Assembly (NCBI GenBank): GCA_003213175.1 | Contig: QCNN01000002.1 | Coordinates: 57,092-121,091 of the forward strand | Direction of reading: 5' to 3' | DNA length: 64,000 bases | Source of the DNA: SAR116 cluster bacterium AG-426-B08 | GTDB lineage: Bacteria > Pseudomonadota > Alphaproteobacteria > Puniceispirillales > Marisalimonadaceae | In this document: positions 17,761-27,218 of the stretch, piece by piece | Layout: the number at the start of each line of letters is the position of its first letter | How positions within the stretch are numbered: the first letter of the stretch is position 1 | The notes under the pieces: model-generated | The model's input: the letters and a program-made list of their open reading frames with translations, nothing else | Databases searched by the model: none | Told to the model about the DNA's origin: nothing | Made by a program: the position numbers and the translations under genes

Positions 17761-18972
17761 ATGAATAAAGACCAAAAAAACATCGATAATCAAATACTTA
17801 CAGGTAAGACATTACTATTAAGGGTTGATCTGAATGTTCCAGTTATTGATGGTAAAGTTCAAGATGATACAAGAATCAAAAGTGTTATCCCCTCTATAAA
17901 ACATATAATTAAAAAAGGAGGAAATGTTGTTCTTTGTAGTCACTTTGGTCGACCAAAAGGAGAGATGGATACAAAATACACCTTAAAGCCAATGTCAGAA
18001 ATATTATCAAAAGCATTAGGTGGATATGTAGATTTTTCTTCAAATTGTATTGGTGAAGAAGCAATAGAGAAAAAGAAGGCATTAAAGGAAGGTGATATAC
18101 TCTTATTAGAAAATTTAAGATTTCACAAGAGTGAAGAAAAAAATGAGAAAGAGTTTTCTAAACAACTTGCGGCAAGTTGTGATTTATTTGTAAATGATGC
18201 CTTCTCTTGTTCTCACAGGGATCATGCAAGTATTACAGGTGTTACCAAATTCTTACCATCTTTTTTTGGAATGCATTTACAAAAAGAAATTGAAGCTTTG
18301 GATAAAGTATTAGAAAAGCCTAAAAGACCAGTTGTAGCAGTTGTTGGAGGATCAAAGGTATCCACTAAAATCGATATAATTTCGAATCTGATAGAAAAAA
18401 TGGATTTCATTATTATTGGAGGAGCAATGGCTAATACTTTTTTAGCTGCAGAAGGTAATAAACTTGGTAAAAGTTTATATGAAAAAGATGTTTTGCAAAT
18501 TGCTCATAAAATTTTGAATAAAGGAAAAATAAATAATTGTAAATTTATTCTACCAGAGGACGTTGTTGTCTCAAAAAAATTAGAAATAAGCGGAAAAACT
18601 TATAATGTCGATGTAAATAAAATACCAGAAGAAATGATGGCTCTTGATATAGGAGTAAAAAGTATAAAAAAAATTAAAAAAATTGTTGATGAATGTAAAA
18701 CATTATTGTGGAATGGACCTTTAGGGGCATTTGAAATAAAGCCTTTTGATAAAGGAACAAATGAAATTGCTAAAATTGTTTCAATGAACACGAAACATAA
18801 AAAACTAGTTAGTGTGGCTGGTGGAGGTGATACAATTTCTGCATTAAATAATGCGGAAGTTACTAATGACTTTACCTATGTTTCAACTGCAGGAGGAGCA
18901 TTTCTCGAGTGGTTGGAAGGAAAAGAACTACCTGGAATTTCAGCACTACATAATCAAAGACTAAAAATTTAG
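17761..18972 (+). CDS. pgk: Phosphoglycerate kinase
   Basis: This 403-residue two-domain glycolytic kinase has the N-terminal substrate site [21 protein letters not shown] and [12 protein letters not shown]. The basic patch [15 protein letters not shown] follows, with [16 protein letters not shown] next. The nucleotide side shows [31 protein letters not shown] and [13 protein letters not shown]. The family normally reads NDAFGxAHR, so the FSCSHR variant is a mild deviation. It is between tkt and gap, 10 bases before gap. It supplies the ATP-yielding (or gluconeogenic) 1,3-bisphosphoglycerate step. Confidence 0.95.
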   Translation: MNKDQKNIDNQILTGKTLLLRVDLNVPVIDGKVQDDTRIKSVIPSIKHIIKKGGNVVLCSHFGRPKGEMDTKYTLKPMSEILSKALGGYVDFSSNCIGEEAIEKKKALKEGDILLLENLRFHKSEEKNEKEFSKQLAASCDLFVNDAFSCSHRDHASITGVTKFLPSFFGMHLQKEIEALDKVLEKPKRPVVAVVGGSKVSTKIDIISNLIEKMDFIIIGGAMANTFLAAEGNKLGKSLYEKDVLQIAHKILNKGKINNCKFILPEDVVVSKKLEISGKTYNVDVNKIPEEMMALDIGVKSIKKIKKIVDECKTLLWNGPLGAFEIKPFDKGTNEIAKIVSMNTKHKKLVSVAGGGDTISALNNAEVTNDFTYVSTAGGAFLEWLEGKELPGISALHNQRLKI

Positions 18973-18982
18973 AGGTGAGAGT

Positions 18983-19990
18983 ATGTCTGTAAGAGTAGCC
19001 ATTAATGGATTTGGAAGAATAGGAAGAAATATTTTAAGAGCGATAATTGAAAATAAAAATGAATTTATTAAAGTTGTAGGTATCAATGATTTAGGACCTG
19101 TTAGTACAAATGCCCATCTTCTAAAGTATGACACTGTTCATGGAAAATTAAATACACAAATTGCTATTTCTGAAGAAGGAATAGATATTGGTCAGGGAGT
19201 AATTAGGGTTACATCTATAAGAGAACCTGAAAATTTGCCATGGAAGGAACTTGATGTAGATGTGGTTTTGGAGTGCACAGGTCTTTTCACTAATAGAGAT
19301 AAAGCAGCATTACATTTAAAAGCAGGTGCAAAAAAAGTATTAGTCTCAGCGCCAGCTTCTGGCGCTGACTTGACTGTCGTTTATGGAGTTAATCATAATA
19401 AACTTAGCAAGAGCCATGATATAATCTCTAATGCTTCATGCACAACAAATTGTCTTGCTCCAATCGCCTCTATTCTAAATGAATCAATAGGAATTGAAAA
19501 TGGTTTTATGACAACCATTCACTCTTATACTGGTGACCAACCAACCTTGGACACCATGCATAGTGATTTATATAGGTCTAGAGCTGCAGCAGGAAATATG
19601 ATTCCAACTTCAACAGGTGCTGCAAAAGCTGTTGGATTGGTTTTACCTGAATTAGATGGCAAGCTAGATGGTGTAGCTATTAGAGTTCCAATGCAAAATG
19701 TTTCAGTTGTGGATTTAAAAATAGTTTCAAAAAAAGAAACAAGTATTGAAGAAATTAATAGTGTTGTTAAAGAAGCTGCTGATGGTAAATTAAAAAGAAT
19801 TCTTGGTTACAATGAAGAGCAATTGGTTTCAAGTGATTTTAATCATAATCCTATGTCATCTATTTTTCATGCAGATCAAACAAAAGTCATAAATGGTACT
19901 TTAGTAAGAGTGATGAGTTGGTATGATAATGAATGGGGTTTTTCAAATAGAATGTGTGATACTGTCGAAGAAATATCAAAATATATATAA
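18983..19990 (+). CDS. gap: Glyceraldehyde-3-phosphate dehydrogenase, type I
   Basis: This 335-residue enzyme oxidises glyceraldehyde-3-phosphate. The Rossmann start [12 protein letters not shown] is followed by GINDLGP, whose aspartate favours NAD over NADP. The catalytic cysteine is in [12 protein letters not shown] and the partner histidine in [11 protein letters not shown]. The C-terminal [13 protein letters not shown] is standard. AGAGGTGAGAG lies just before the ATG, a strong ribosome binding site. The stop is two bases before rpe, which indicates coupling in the operon. Confidence 0.95.
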   Translation: MSVRVAINGFGRIGRNILRAIIENKNEFIKVVGINDLGPVSTNAHLLKYDTVHGKLNTQIAISEEGIDIGQGVIRVTSIREPENLPWKELDVDVVLECTGLFTNRDKAALHLKAGAKKVLVSAPASGADLTVVYGVNHNKLSKSHDIISNASCTTNCLAPIASILNESIGIENGFMTTIHSYTGDQPTLDTMHSDLYRSRAAAGNMIPTSTGAAKAVGLVLPELDGKLDGVAIRVPMQNVSVVDLKIVSKKETSIEEINSVVKEAADGKLKRILGYNEEQLVSSDFNHNPMSSIFHADQTKVINGTLVRVMSWYDNEWGFSNRMCDTVEEISKYI

Positions 19991-19992
19991 TT

Positions 19993-20658
19993 ATGGATAA
20001 TGATATAATTATAGCCCCTTCAATACTATCTGCAGATTTTTCTAATCTTGGTCAGGAAATTAGTGATATTGATGAAGCTGGAGCTGATTGGATGCACTTA
20101 GATGTAATGGATGGTCATTATGTTCCTAACTTAACTTTTGGGCCACCAATAATATCCAAAATAAGAAAGTTTACAAAAAAGATTTTTGACACTCATCTTA
20201 TGGTATCCAATCCAGATGATTTACTTGAGTCATATAAAGATGCTGGTTCAGACTCAATCACAGTTCATAAAGAAGTATGTGATGACCTAGATAAAACATT
20301 ATCTAGAATTAGACAATTAGGTTGTAAGGCGGGTGTTTCAATAAATCCAGAAACAAGCTTTTCTGGTCTTGAAAAATTTTTAGATAAGTTAGATCTGATT
20401 TTAGTAATGTCAGTAAACCCTGGATTTGGAGGTCAAAAATTTATCCCTTCATCTATAGAAAAAATTAAAAATATAAAATCATTAATAGGTAATAGACAAA
20501 TTCTTTTGGAAGTTGATGGAGGTGTTAATGATTCTAATGCTCCAAAACTAGTTAAGGCTGGAGCGGATATTCTTGTAGCAGGTTCTTTTGTTTTTAATGG
20601 AAATAACATCTCTGATTACAAAAAGAATATTTCTTTATTAAGAAATAGTTTTGATTAA
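19993..20658 (+). CDS. rpe: Ribulose-phosphate 3-epimerase
   Basis: This 221-residue TIM-barrel enzyme interconverts ribulose-5-phosphate and xylulose-5-phosphate. Diagnostic segments are IAPSILSADFSNLGQEI, MHLDVMDGHYVPNLTFGP, FDTHLMVSNPD, VMSVNPGFGGQKFIP and EVDGGVN. These include the metal-binding histidines and aspartates. It starts two bases after gap and its stop overlaps the gph start (TAATG), showing tight coupling. In this operon it completes the transketolase-linked pentose shuffle. Confidence 0.95.
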   Translation: MDNDIIIAPSILSADFSNLGQEISDIDEAGADWMHLDVMDGHYVPNLTFGPPIISKIRKFTKKIFDTHLMVSNPDDLLESYKDAGSDSITVHKEVCDDLDKTLSRIRQLGCKAGVSINPETSFSGLEKFLDKLDLILVMSVNPGFGGQKFIPSSIEKIKNIKSLIGNRQILLEVDGGVNDSNAPKLVKAGADILVAGSFVFNGNNISDYKKNISLLRNSFD

Positions 20659-21326
20659 TGATTAGTCCTATAAATAAAAAAATAGCCTTAATTTTTGATT
20701 TAGATGGAACTTTGGTTCATTCTGTACCAGACATGCATCATGCTATAAGCAAAACACTTAAGGAATTTGAACTAGGTAGCATTTCAGAAGAACAATTGCA
20801 ATTATTTGTTGGTCAAGGAATGTTGAAGTTATCAGAAAGGGTAGTTAAATTTTGTGGAGGTGAGCAAAGTTTAGTTGAACCAGTTTATAATTCTTATAGA
20901 AAAAAATATTCTGAAGTACCATACAAATATAGTAGGTATATGAAAGGAGTGGCAAACACTTTAAATTATCTTTTTGAAAAGAAAATTCCTATGTCAGTAT
21001 GTACTAACAAAAGACAATTAGTGACTGAAAAATTATTAGGTCAAATGAATATTGATCATTATTTCAAAGTTATTGTTGGCGCTCAAGATGGTATTAAATT
21101 AAAGCCAAATAAAGAAATGGTCGACCTAGTTATATCAAATCTAAATCTTGATGACTTTTCATATTTTATGGTTGGGGATACAGCAAATGATATAGAGGCG
21201 GCAAGATCGGCGGGCATAAAATCTATTTTTGTTTCAGGAGGTTACACTGATAAATCAGCCAAAGTTTTAAATCCTGATTATGTTCTCAAAGATATGGGGG
21301 AATTATCTGATTTTCTGGGCGTTTAA
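20658..21326 (+). CDS. gph: Phosphoglycolate phosphatase-like HAD hydrolase
   Basis: This 222-residue HAD-superfamily phosphatase has motif I FDLDGTLVHS (nucleophile aspartate), motif II VCTNKRQLV, motif III lysine around KLKPNKEMV and motif IV VGDTANDIEAARSAG. The length and cap domain fit Gph, which removes 2-phosphoglycolate. It overlaps rpe by one base, an arrangement known from cbb and dam-rpe-gph clusters. Without RuBisCO visible, its substrate source may be DNA repair rather than photorespiration. Other small phosphate esters cannot be excluded. Confidence 0.85.
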   Translation: MISPINKKIALIFDLDGTLVHSVPDMHHAISKTLKEFELGSISEEQLQLFVGQGMLKLSERVVKFCGGEQSLVEPVYNSYRKKYSEVPYKYSRYMKGVANTLNYLFEKKIPMSVCTNKRQLVTEKLLGQMNIDHYFKVIVGAQDGIKLKPNKEMVDLVISNLNLDDFSYFMVGDTANDIEAARSAGIKSIFVSGGYTDKSAKVLNPDYVLKDMGELSDFLGV

Positions 21327-22243
21327 ATTGGATCCCAGCTAAACACATCTCCGCTTCTTTCATTAAGACTTAGAGAAGACTTAAAAGTTGGCATAGCTCT
21401 TTCAGCAATTTTTTTTGCATCCCAACCATCACTTGAATGAACACTTTTTATAGGTCTATTCTGACTAAACAAAAATAGCTCGTTTAATCTTGCACTAAAA
21501 ATTTGTCCTGTTACATCCTTTGCTGCATCTGATGATAAAAAAACAGCAAGTGGAGCATTAGTTTCGGGAGTCATCTTTTTAATTCTCTCTACTCTCTCTT
21601 TTTCGCTATCTGTATTTGCAGGTATAGAATTAGTCATTCTGCTCCATGCAAATGGGGCAATACAGTTAGACCTTACATTATATCTTTGCATATCTAATGC
21701 TATTGATTTTGATAAAGCAGCAATTCCAAGTTTTGCTGCAGAATAATTAGCTTGTCCAAAGTTACCTATTAACCCCGACGTACTAGTCATATGAACGTAA
21801 ACACCTGAATTTTGTTCTCTATATAAAGGTGCAACTGACCTACTTACATAAAAACTTCCATTTAGATGAACATCTATTACTTCATTCCAGTCTTTAGGAT
21901 CCATTTTATGAAAAATAGTATCCCTTAAAATACCGGCATTATTGACAACGATGTCAATTTTACCGAAGTTATCCATAGCATTTTCTACAATTTTTTTGGC
22001 AGAATCCCATGTGGTTACACTATTATTATCACTTATAGCTTTACCTCCTTTTTGAGTAATTAAACCACATGTTTCCTCAGCGGGCTGAAGAGAACCTCCA
22101 TCACCAGTCAGCGAAACACCAATATCATTAACTACAATAGAAACGCCTTCATTCGCAAGTGATAAAGCTATTTCTCTTCCGATGCCACCACCCGATCCAG
22201 TAACAATGGCAACTTTCCCCTCCAAGCCAAGATCTATATTCAT
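21323..22243 (-). CDS. Short-chain dehydrogenase/reductase, peroxisomal MFE-2-like type
   Basis: This 306-residue SDR has the cofactor motif TGSGGGIGREIAL, NDIGVSLTGDG, the NNAG motif as VVNNAGILRDTIF, catalytic serine in HMTSTSGLIGN and the YSAAK active site. The G-I-L-R-D-x-x-F/x-K-M string and the NDIG insert with gapped loop are typical of (3R)-hydroxyacyl-CoA dehydrogenase domains such as those in MFE-2. The C-terminal extension (about residue 250 onward, ending SGDVFSWDPI) is longer than in simple SDRs. A role in acyl-CoA metabolism is likely, but the substrate is unknown. It converges on gph with a 4-base overlap. Confidence 0.8.
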   Translation of the reverse strand: MNIDLGLEGKVAIVTGSGGGIGREIALSLANEGVSIVVNDIGVSLTGDGGSLQPAEETCGLITQKGGKAISDNNSVTTWDSAKKIVENAMDNFGKIDIVVNNAGILRDTIFHKMDPKDWNEVIDVHLNGSFYVSRSVAPLYREQNSGVYVHMTSTSGLIGNFGQANYSAAKLGIAALSKSIALDMQRYNVRSNCIAPFAWSRMTNSIPANTDSEKERVERIKKMTPETNAPLAVFLSSDAAKDVTGQIFSARLNELFLFSQNRPIKSVHSSDGWDAKKIAERAMPTFKSSLSLNERSGDVFSWDPI

Positions 22244-22338
22244 ATTGATACCTTATAAATATTATTGAATTTTTTTATTAAACAATTTTTGAATTGCTTA
22301 GTCTACAATTCGTTTGTAAAATTATATTTAAATTTTAT

Positions 22339-22415
22339 GGGGGCGTAGCTCATCAGGATAGAGCGTGAGATTCCTAATCTCAAGGTAACAGGTTCGAGTC
22401 CTGTCGTCCTCACCA
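22339..22415 (+). tRNA. tRNA-Arg (anticodon CCT)
   Basis: The cloverleaf closes by eye. The acceptor GGGGGCG pairs with CGTCCTC (two G-T pairs), the D-arm is GCTC...GAGC, and the anticodon stem TGAGA/TCTCA has loop TTCCTAA, giving CCT. The T-arm is ACAGG TTCGAGT CCTGT. The CCA end is encoded (ACCA). It lies between the divergent SDR promoter region and the 3' end of the long exported protein gene. Confidence 0.95.
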
Positions 22416-22417
22416 AA

Positions 22418-24862
22418 CTATAAATCTCTTCTGCTTTTTCCTTTTGGTTTGATTAATCTTTTTATTCTATCATGTGTCATTCGTAAAATTTGCATTGGTT
22501 GACCAATTGCCTTTGGACATGCCTGTCTTTTTTGACCTCTGCTTAATGAAGAGTATACATTCAAAACATAACTATATTCAGGATTTTTTGAAAAATTAGC
22601 ATAAGCTTTGTCCCAAGCTTTATTTTTAATTTTTTCTCTCGCACTATTTGGAGCTTTTTTACTATCAAAGTACATCTCTATAGTTTCTTTTAAAAGGGAC
22701 TTCATTTCTGAGAGATTTATAGCTTTTTCACATAATTCTTTTGCAAACATATATGGTTCATAAAGTGAAGCAACTAAATCAATATCGTCAGCTTTAATTT
22801 TATATATTTTTTGATTTTTTGTAGTATTAATACTTTCATTTTTTTTCTTATCTTTTTTAACTTCTACAACTTTTTCTTCCTCAAGTTTTCCTGTTTTTAG
22901 GAACAATTTAATTACATTATTTAACTTTTCTTTTTCTAAATTTGTCTTAACTTTATTTATTTTTTCAATTAATTTTGAAGCATTTTTGGCTTTATCTGTT
23001 CCAAAATTATTTCTTAAAACTAGATTTAATTCTTCATTAAAGCGATTTAAATCATTATCCAATTTTTCTATTTTTTTAATTTTACTAGTAATATTGTCAA
23101 TAGACTTAGACGATTGATCTAATAATTTCGATGCTGATTCTAATACAAAGCTTTTATCTAAAGTACTTAGAAAAGTTTTAACTTTATTAATACTTTTTTG
23201 TAAAGGCTTCGAAAATTCTTTATTAGAAAAATTTTCTCTAAGAAGAGAGTTTAGTTTATCTAAATTATTGTTTAAAGCAGCAATAATTTCATCTTTCTTT
23301 TTTTCATAGTTAAGTTTTCTTTCAGCAATTTTTGCCTCCTCAAAAACATTAAATTCAGCAATTGATCTCATAAACTTTTCTAGATTTTCTAAATTAGTTA
23401 TATCTTTTTTTGTCCATGCCTTTTTGGGATCAGGTTTAAGTTCAAATAATTTTGTTAACTCTAGAAGATCTAATTCACCTCCAGATTTTACAAAATCATT
23501 TATATCATTATAAAAATTAGCAACTTCTTTCTTAACAGAATTTATTTTGTCTCGAAGTACTTTTGCTTTTTCTTCAGCAATTTTTCTTGCTTTTTCTTCA
23601 GCAATTTTTTTAGCTTTAGCTTCTGCTAGCTTTCTAGCTTTTTCTTTTTTAGCTTTTTCATTTGCTTTTCTTGCTTTTTCCTCTGCAATTTTTCTGGCTT
23701 TAGTCTCTGCTAGTTTTCTAGCCTTTTCTTTTCTTGCCCTTTCTTCGGCAATTCTGTCTTGTTCCTTTGCAATCCTTAGTTTCTTTTCGGCAAGTTCAAG
23801 TTCTTCTCTAGCTTTTCTTTCTCTTTCTTTAGCAATTTCTTTTGCTTTTTCTTCAGCAATTTTTCTTGCTTTTTCGTGCTCTATCTCCTTTGCTTTTTGT
23901 TTTTCAGCGGCTGTAAGTTCTACTTTTTTAAGTTCGAAAGCATGAGGTGGATGGTATTTTGAATTACGACTATTTAGTTTTAGTCTTCCTTCAATGTTTC
24001 CCACTATTTCGAAAGAAGAATACTTTCTTGAATGAGAGTCTTTTTGTTTAATTTTAAAATTAATCTCTCCATTACTATCTATATTTCCTGTAATAGTTCC
24101 GTTATGATACAGTTTACAAAATGAGTGTTTATTGCCTCCACCATTGTTAAATATAAAACCTTCAGCTTTACCATTTTTGATAAAGATTTCTAATTCGATA
24201 GGAAGTTTGCTTGGGCAAACCGAAGCACGACTCATTTTAAAGTTAAAGCTAGCATTATACTTTCCATCCCAAGAATTAGAAGTGTTTACTTTAACTAAAT
24301 TATACTTTCCATCCCAAGAATTAGGAGAAGAGAAACCTGAGTTTGAAACAAGTTTTTGATCATCTGATACAACTTTTTTGGTCATTTCACAGGACCCAGA
24401 TGCAGAAACAAAGTTCCATTTTCGTTGAGCAGGTATATCTATATCTACATAATATTTCTTTGATTTATAATCGTATAAATTTTTTATTTTTATTTTTTTA
24501 GAATGCATAACTTGATTAGGACTTTTAAAGTTTATTTTCATCTCGTAAGTCCAAATCACATTTCTTTTATTTGCTACAACTATTTTTCCAGAGTAATTTT
24601 TTCCAATTAAAAATTCAGTTGGTATATTTTTAAAATTAGCTGATTTTTCGTGTAGCTTGTGTATCATTTCTTTGTCTTTGTGAAGCCATCTTGCTGCATA
24701 TTTTTGACTTTGAGTTTCATCAATTTTGTCTAATGAACAAATAAATGTTGTTTTTTCATAAGAGCCTTTAAAGAAAGTTAAATTCATTGCATAAGAAATA
24801 CTTGCGCTCGAAATGAATATGAACTTAAACAAAAAAATAAAAGAAGTTAGAAATTTAAACAT
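22418..24862 (-). CDS. Exported protein with duplicated WDG..N domain and long Ala/Lys/Glu coiled coil
   Basis: I do not recognise this family. About 814 residues from the ATG at 24862 (the ORF track TTG at 24877 is less likely). It starts with a signal peptide, MFKFLTSFIFLFKFIFISSA. A domain near residues 200-320 (SWDGKYNASF...FIFNNGGGNKH...YHNGTITGNI...YHPPHAF) is closely shared with the next small protein. A charged KA-R-K-IAEEKA-type coiled coil follows (about 330-445), then helical segments and a basic C-terminal region (GKSRRDL) with two cysteines. Periplasmic or envelope location is likely. The coiled coil resembles TolA-like rods by composition only. Its stop lies three bases past the tRNA-Arg. 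Confidence 0.7.
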   Translation of the reverse strand: MFKFLTSFIFLFKFIFISSASISYAMNLTFFKGSYEKTTFICSLDKIDETQSQKYAARWLHKDKEMIHKLHEKSANFKNIPTEFLIGKNYSGKIVVANKRNVIWTYEMKINFKSPNQVMHSKKIKIKNLYDYKSKKYYVDIDIPAQRKWNFVSASGSCEMTKKVVSDDQKLVSNSGFSSPNSWDGKYNLVKVNTSNSWDGKYNASFNFKMSRASVCPSKLPIELEIFIKNGKAEGFIFNNGGGNKHSFCKLYHNGTITGNIDSNGEINFKIKQKDSHSRKYSSFEIVGNIEGRLKLNSRNSKYHPPHAFELKKVELTAAEKQKAKEIEHEKARKIAEEKAKEIAKERERKAREELELAEKKLRIAKEQDRIAEERARKEKARKLAETKARKIAEEKARKANEKAKKEKARKLAEAKAKKIAEEKARKIAEEKAKVLRDKINSVKKEVANFYNDINDFVKSGGELDLLELTKLFELKPDPKKAWTKKDITNLENLEKFMRSIAEFNVFEEAKIAERKLNYEKKKDEIIAALNNNLDKLNSLLRENFSNKEFSKPLQKSINKVKTFLSTLDKSFVLESASKLLDQSSKSIDNITSKIKKIEKLDNDLNRFNEELNLVLRNNFGTDKAKNASKLIEKINKVKTNLEKEKLNNVIKLFLKTGKLEEEKVVEVKKDKKKNESINTTKNQKIYKIKADDIDLVASLYEPYMFAKELCEKAINLSEMKSLLKETIEMYFDSKKAPNSAREKIKNKAWDKAYANFSKNPEYSYVLNVYSSLSRGQKRQACPKAIGQPMQILRMTHDRIKRLIKPKGKSRRDL
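24254..24324. repeat. 45-bp-period direct repeat inside the long exported protein gene
   Basis: The string ATTATACTTTCCATCCCAAG and six further bases occur at 24254-24279 and again at 24299-24324, exactly 45 bases apart. In the protein this gives NSWDGKYN twice with a 15-residue step, just before the conserved domain. It looks like a recent in-frame tandem duplication of the start of that domain. Confidence 0.85.
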
Positions 24863-24907
24863 AATATGTAATTTCAATATTTGTCATCATTTTTTTTCTT
24901 GATTGAT

Positions 24908-25369
24908 TTAATCAGCTACTCTAGTAAGTTGAAATTTATGAGGTGGATGGTACTGATAACTTCGACTTATAAGCTCAAGTTTACCCTCTATATCACCTTT
25001 TATTTTGTAAGATGAATACTTTTTAGCATGAGAGTCATTTTGTTTTACACTGAATTTTACCTCACCATTTTTTCCAACGTTTCCTGTAATTGTTCCATTA
25101 TGATATAATTTACAAAACTCATGTTTATTACCCCCACCATTATTAAAAATAAAACCTTCCGCTTTACTATTAGTAATAATTATTTCCATTTCTATAGGTA
25201 ATTTGCTAGGACAAACTGACCCAGGTCCCATTTTAAATTGAAAAGTAGCATTATATCTTCCATCCCAATTAGTGTCGGCTATTGAATTTTTAGTAATAAA
25301 TAAAGTGATGAAAAATATAGTGAATAACTTAATGATATTAAAAAAGTATTTAAACTTTAGTACAAACAT
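24908..25369 (-). CDS. Small exported protein, single-domain paralogue of the preceding protein
   Basis: This 153-residue protein has an N-terminal signal or anchor (FFNIIKLFTIFFITLFITKNSIADT). The rest is one domain, roughly residues 33-150, beginning NWDGRYNATFQFKMG. Conserved pieces shared with the neighbour include SVCPSKLPIE, KAEGFIFNNGGGNKH, FCKLYHNGTITGN and YHPPH. Two cysteines (in VCPSK and FCKLY) could form a disulfide in the periplasm. I do not recognise a named family; the alternating strands suggest a beta-rich fold. It lies 45 bp upstream of the long protein in the same direction, so both may be co-expressed. Confidence 0.7.
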   Translation of the reverse strand: MFVLKFKYFFNIIKLFTIFFITLFITKNSIADTNWDGRYNATFQFKMGPGSVCPSKLPIEMEIIITNSKAEGFIFNNGGGNKHEFCKLYHNGTITGNVGKNGEVKFSVKQNDSHAKKYSSYKIKGDIEGKLELISRSYQYHPPHKFQLTRVAD

Positions 25370-25449
25370 ATTAACCTCTGAATTAAAATTACAATTACAA
25401 TTTATAATATATAAATATTAAAAAATACCAAATTCAATTGTCAAATAAT

Positions 25450-27141
25450 TTATTTGTACATTGCTCTAATTTGTTTTTCATATTTTTTTTCAATTACTTT
25501 TCTCTTCATTTTAAGAGTGGGCGTTAATTCAAGTGTTTCAATGGTAAAGGGTTTTTCTACCGAATAAAAGTTTCTAATTTTTTTTTCAATACTTAATTTA
25601 GAATTGATTTCACTGATAATATTTTTGATATCCTTTATATTTAAAGAAGAATGAATTAAAGCCACAAGATAGGGTTTCCCATGTCCGTAAATCATCACTT
25701 GTTCTATATCTTCATAACTTGTTAAAAGTTCTTCTAAAGGAACAGGGGAAATGTTTTCTCCGCCTGTGTTTACAATCATCTCATTTTTACGTCCTACAAT
25801 AGATATGTATTTATCTTCATCAATTTTACCTAAATCTCCAGTGTGTAACCATCCATTTTTTATTGTTTTATTAGTTGATTTCTTATCTTTCCAATAACCT
25901 TTCATTAACGAAGGACCTTTGACTAAAATTTCTCCACTTTTTGATAGTTTTATATCATGATTTTTTATTGGAATCCCAACAGTACTAAGTTTAATTTTAT
26001 TGATTGGATTTACAGATATAATAGGTGAACATTCGGTTTGTCCATATCCTTGTAAAATTTTAATTCCAAGTGAAGTAAAAAAAATACCAGAGTTGAAATT
26101 TAGTGCAGCTCCTCCAGAAATAAAGGCAATCAAATTTCCACCAAAAATTTGCTTGATTTTTTTTCTAATAATTTGATCTAAAAAACTATCTAAAATTTTA
26201 TTGAATAAAGAAAGTTTTTCTTTTTTATATTTTTTTTCTCCAATTTTTAAAGTTTTAAAAAAAAGAGATTTTGTTATTATACCCTTTGATTTTATATTGT
26301 TTAAAATCCTTTTATACAAAACATCATATAGTCTTGGAACAGCTACCATTAACGTTGGTTTTGCAAATTGCAAATCACTTATCAATTGTTCTCGATTATT
26401 TGAAAAATATATTTCTCCACCAATTAGAATTGGTAATAAAAAACCTCCTGTATGCTCATAAGCGTGAGATAAAGGTAATATTGAAACAAATTTATGATTT
26501 GAGCCTTCTATTTCATCAACAAACTTTTTTGCTCCTTTAATATTTTCAATAATTGACCCATGTGTAAGCATAACACCTTTTGGTCGAGCACTCGTGCCTG
26601 AAGTATAAATAATGCATGCTAAATCATTCTTATCCACTTCTTGAAATTTATTTGATAAAACTATTTTTTTGAAATCAAACTTTTTTAACAAATCTTCATA
26701 ATTGATTACATTAAATTTTTTAAATTTTTTATTCAATTCATCAACGCATATTATGTGTTTTAAAAATAAGAGCTTTTTAAAAACTTTTTCTATTTTTGAC
26801 AAAATATCAGATGATACAAAAGCTATTTTAGACTCAGAATGATTAAGCAGGTATAATAACTCATCTTCATTACTTGTTGTGTATCCAGGTACTGTAATTC
26901 CCCCTAAACTCATTATTGATAAATCAGCAATACACCATCTCGGTGAATTTGGAGCTATAATAGATACTTTATCACCCTTTTTAATTTTTAAAGTTTTTAA
27001 GATTTGTGTCAGTTTTTTCTTTTCACTAGAAGCTTCTGACCAACTCATTGAAACCCAATCCGAATTTTTTTTATACCAAAAAAGAGGTTTATTTTTATTA
27101 AAATTTACGTTTTTATTAAAAATTTCGTTAATGTTTTTCAT
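25450..27141 (-). CDS. Long-chain acyl-CoA synthetase (AMP-forming)
   Basis: This 563-residue adenylate-forming enzyme should activate fatty acids to acyl-CoA. The P-loop-like motif is IIYTSGTSARPKGVMLTHGS. GYGQTECSPIISVN is the A5 region, LHTGDLGKIDEDKYISIVGR the hinge, and NTGGENISPVPLEE the A10-side region. The C-terminal LTPTLKMKRKVIEKKY has the catalytic lysine region. The order matches the FadD15/ACSL branch, which is shorter than the eukaryotic enzymes. It is oriented away from the pepF gene and is followed by the exported-protein genes. Chain-length specificity cannot be read. Confidence 0.85.
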   Translation of the reverse strand: MKNINEIFNKNVNFNKNKPLFWYKKNSDWVSMSWSEASSEKKKLTQILKTLKIKKGDKVSIIAPNSPRWCIADLSIMSLGGITVPGYTTSNEDELLYLLNHSESKIAFVSSDILSKIEKVFKKLLFLKHIICVDELNKKFKKFNVINYEDLLKKFDFKKIVLSNKFQEVDKNDLACIIYTSGTSARPKGVMLTHGSIIENIKGAKKFVDEIEGSNHKFVSILPLSHAYEHTGGFLLPILIGGEIYFSNNREQLISDLQFAKPTLMVAVPRLYDVLYKRILNNIKSKGIITKSLFFKTLKIGEKKYKKEKLSLFNKILDSFLDQIIRKKIKQIFGGNLIAFISGGAALNFNSGIFFTSLGIKILQGYGQTECSPIISVNPINKIKLSTVGIPIKNHDIKLSKSGEILVKGPSLMKGYWKDKKSTNKTIKNGWLHTGDLGKIDEDKYISIVGRKNEMIVNTGGENISPVPLEELLTSYEDIEQVMIYGHGKPYLVALIHSSLNIKDIKNIISEINSKLSIEKKIRNFYSVEKPFTIETLELTPTLKMKRKVIEKKYEKQIRAMYK

Positions 27142-27218
27142 AAATTTTCTAATTGATTAATGTAATCTATAAATAAATAACTATTTATATTTTATAACTA
27201 CTTAAGAATAATAATCAA

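Noticed and set aside
23547-23945. 132-residue plus-strand ORF rich in Ser, Phe, Leu and Ala
   Set aside because: It is the antisense of the KA-rich coiled-coil part of the exported protein; the repetitive codons keep the opposite frame open.
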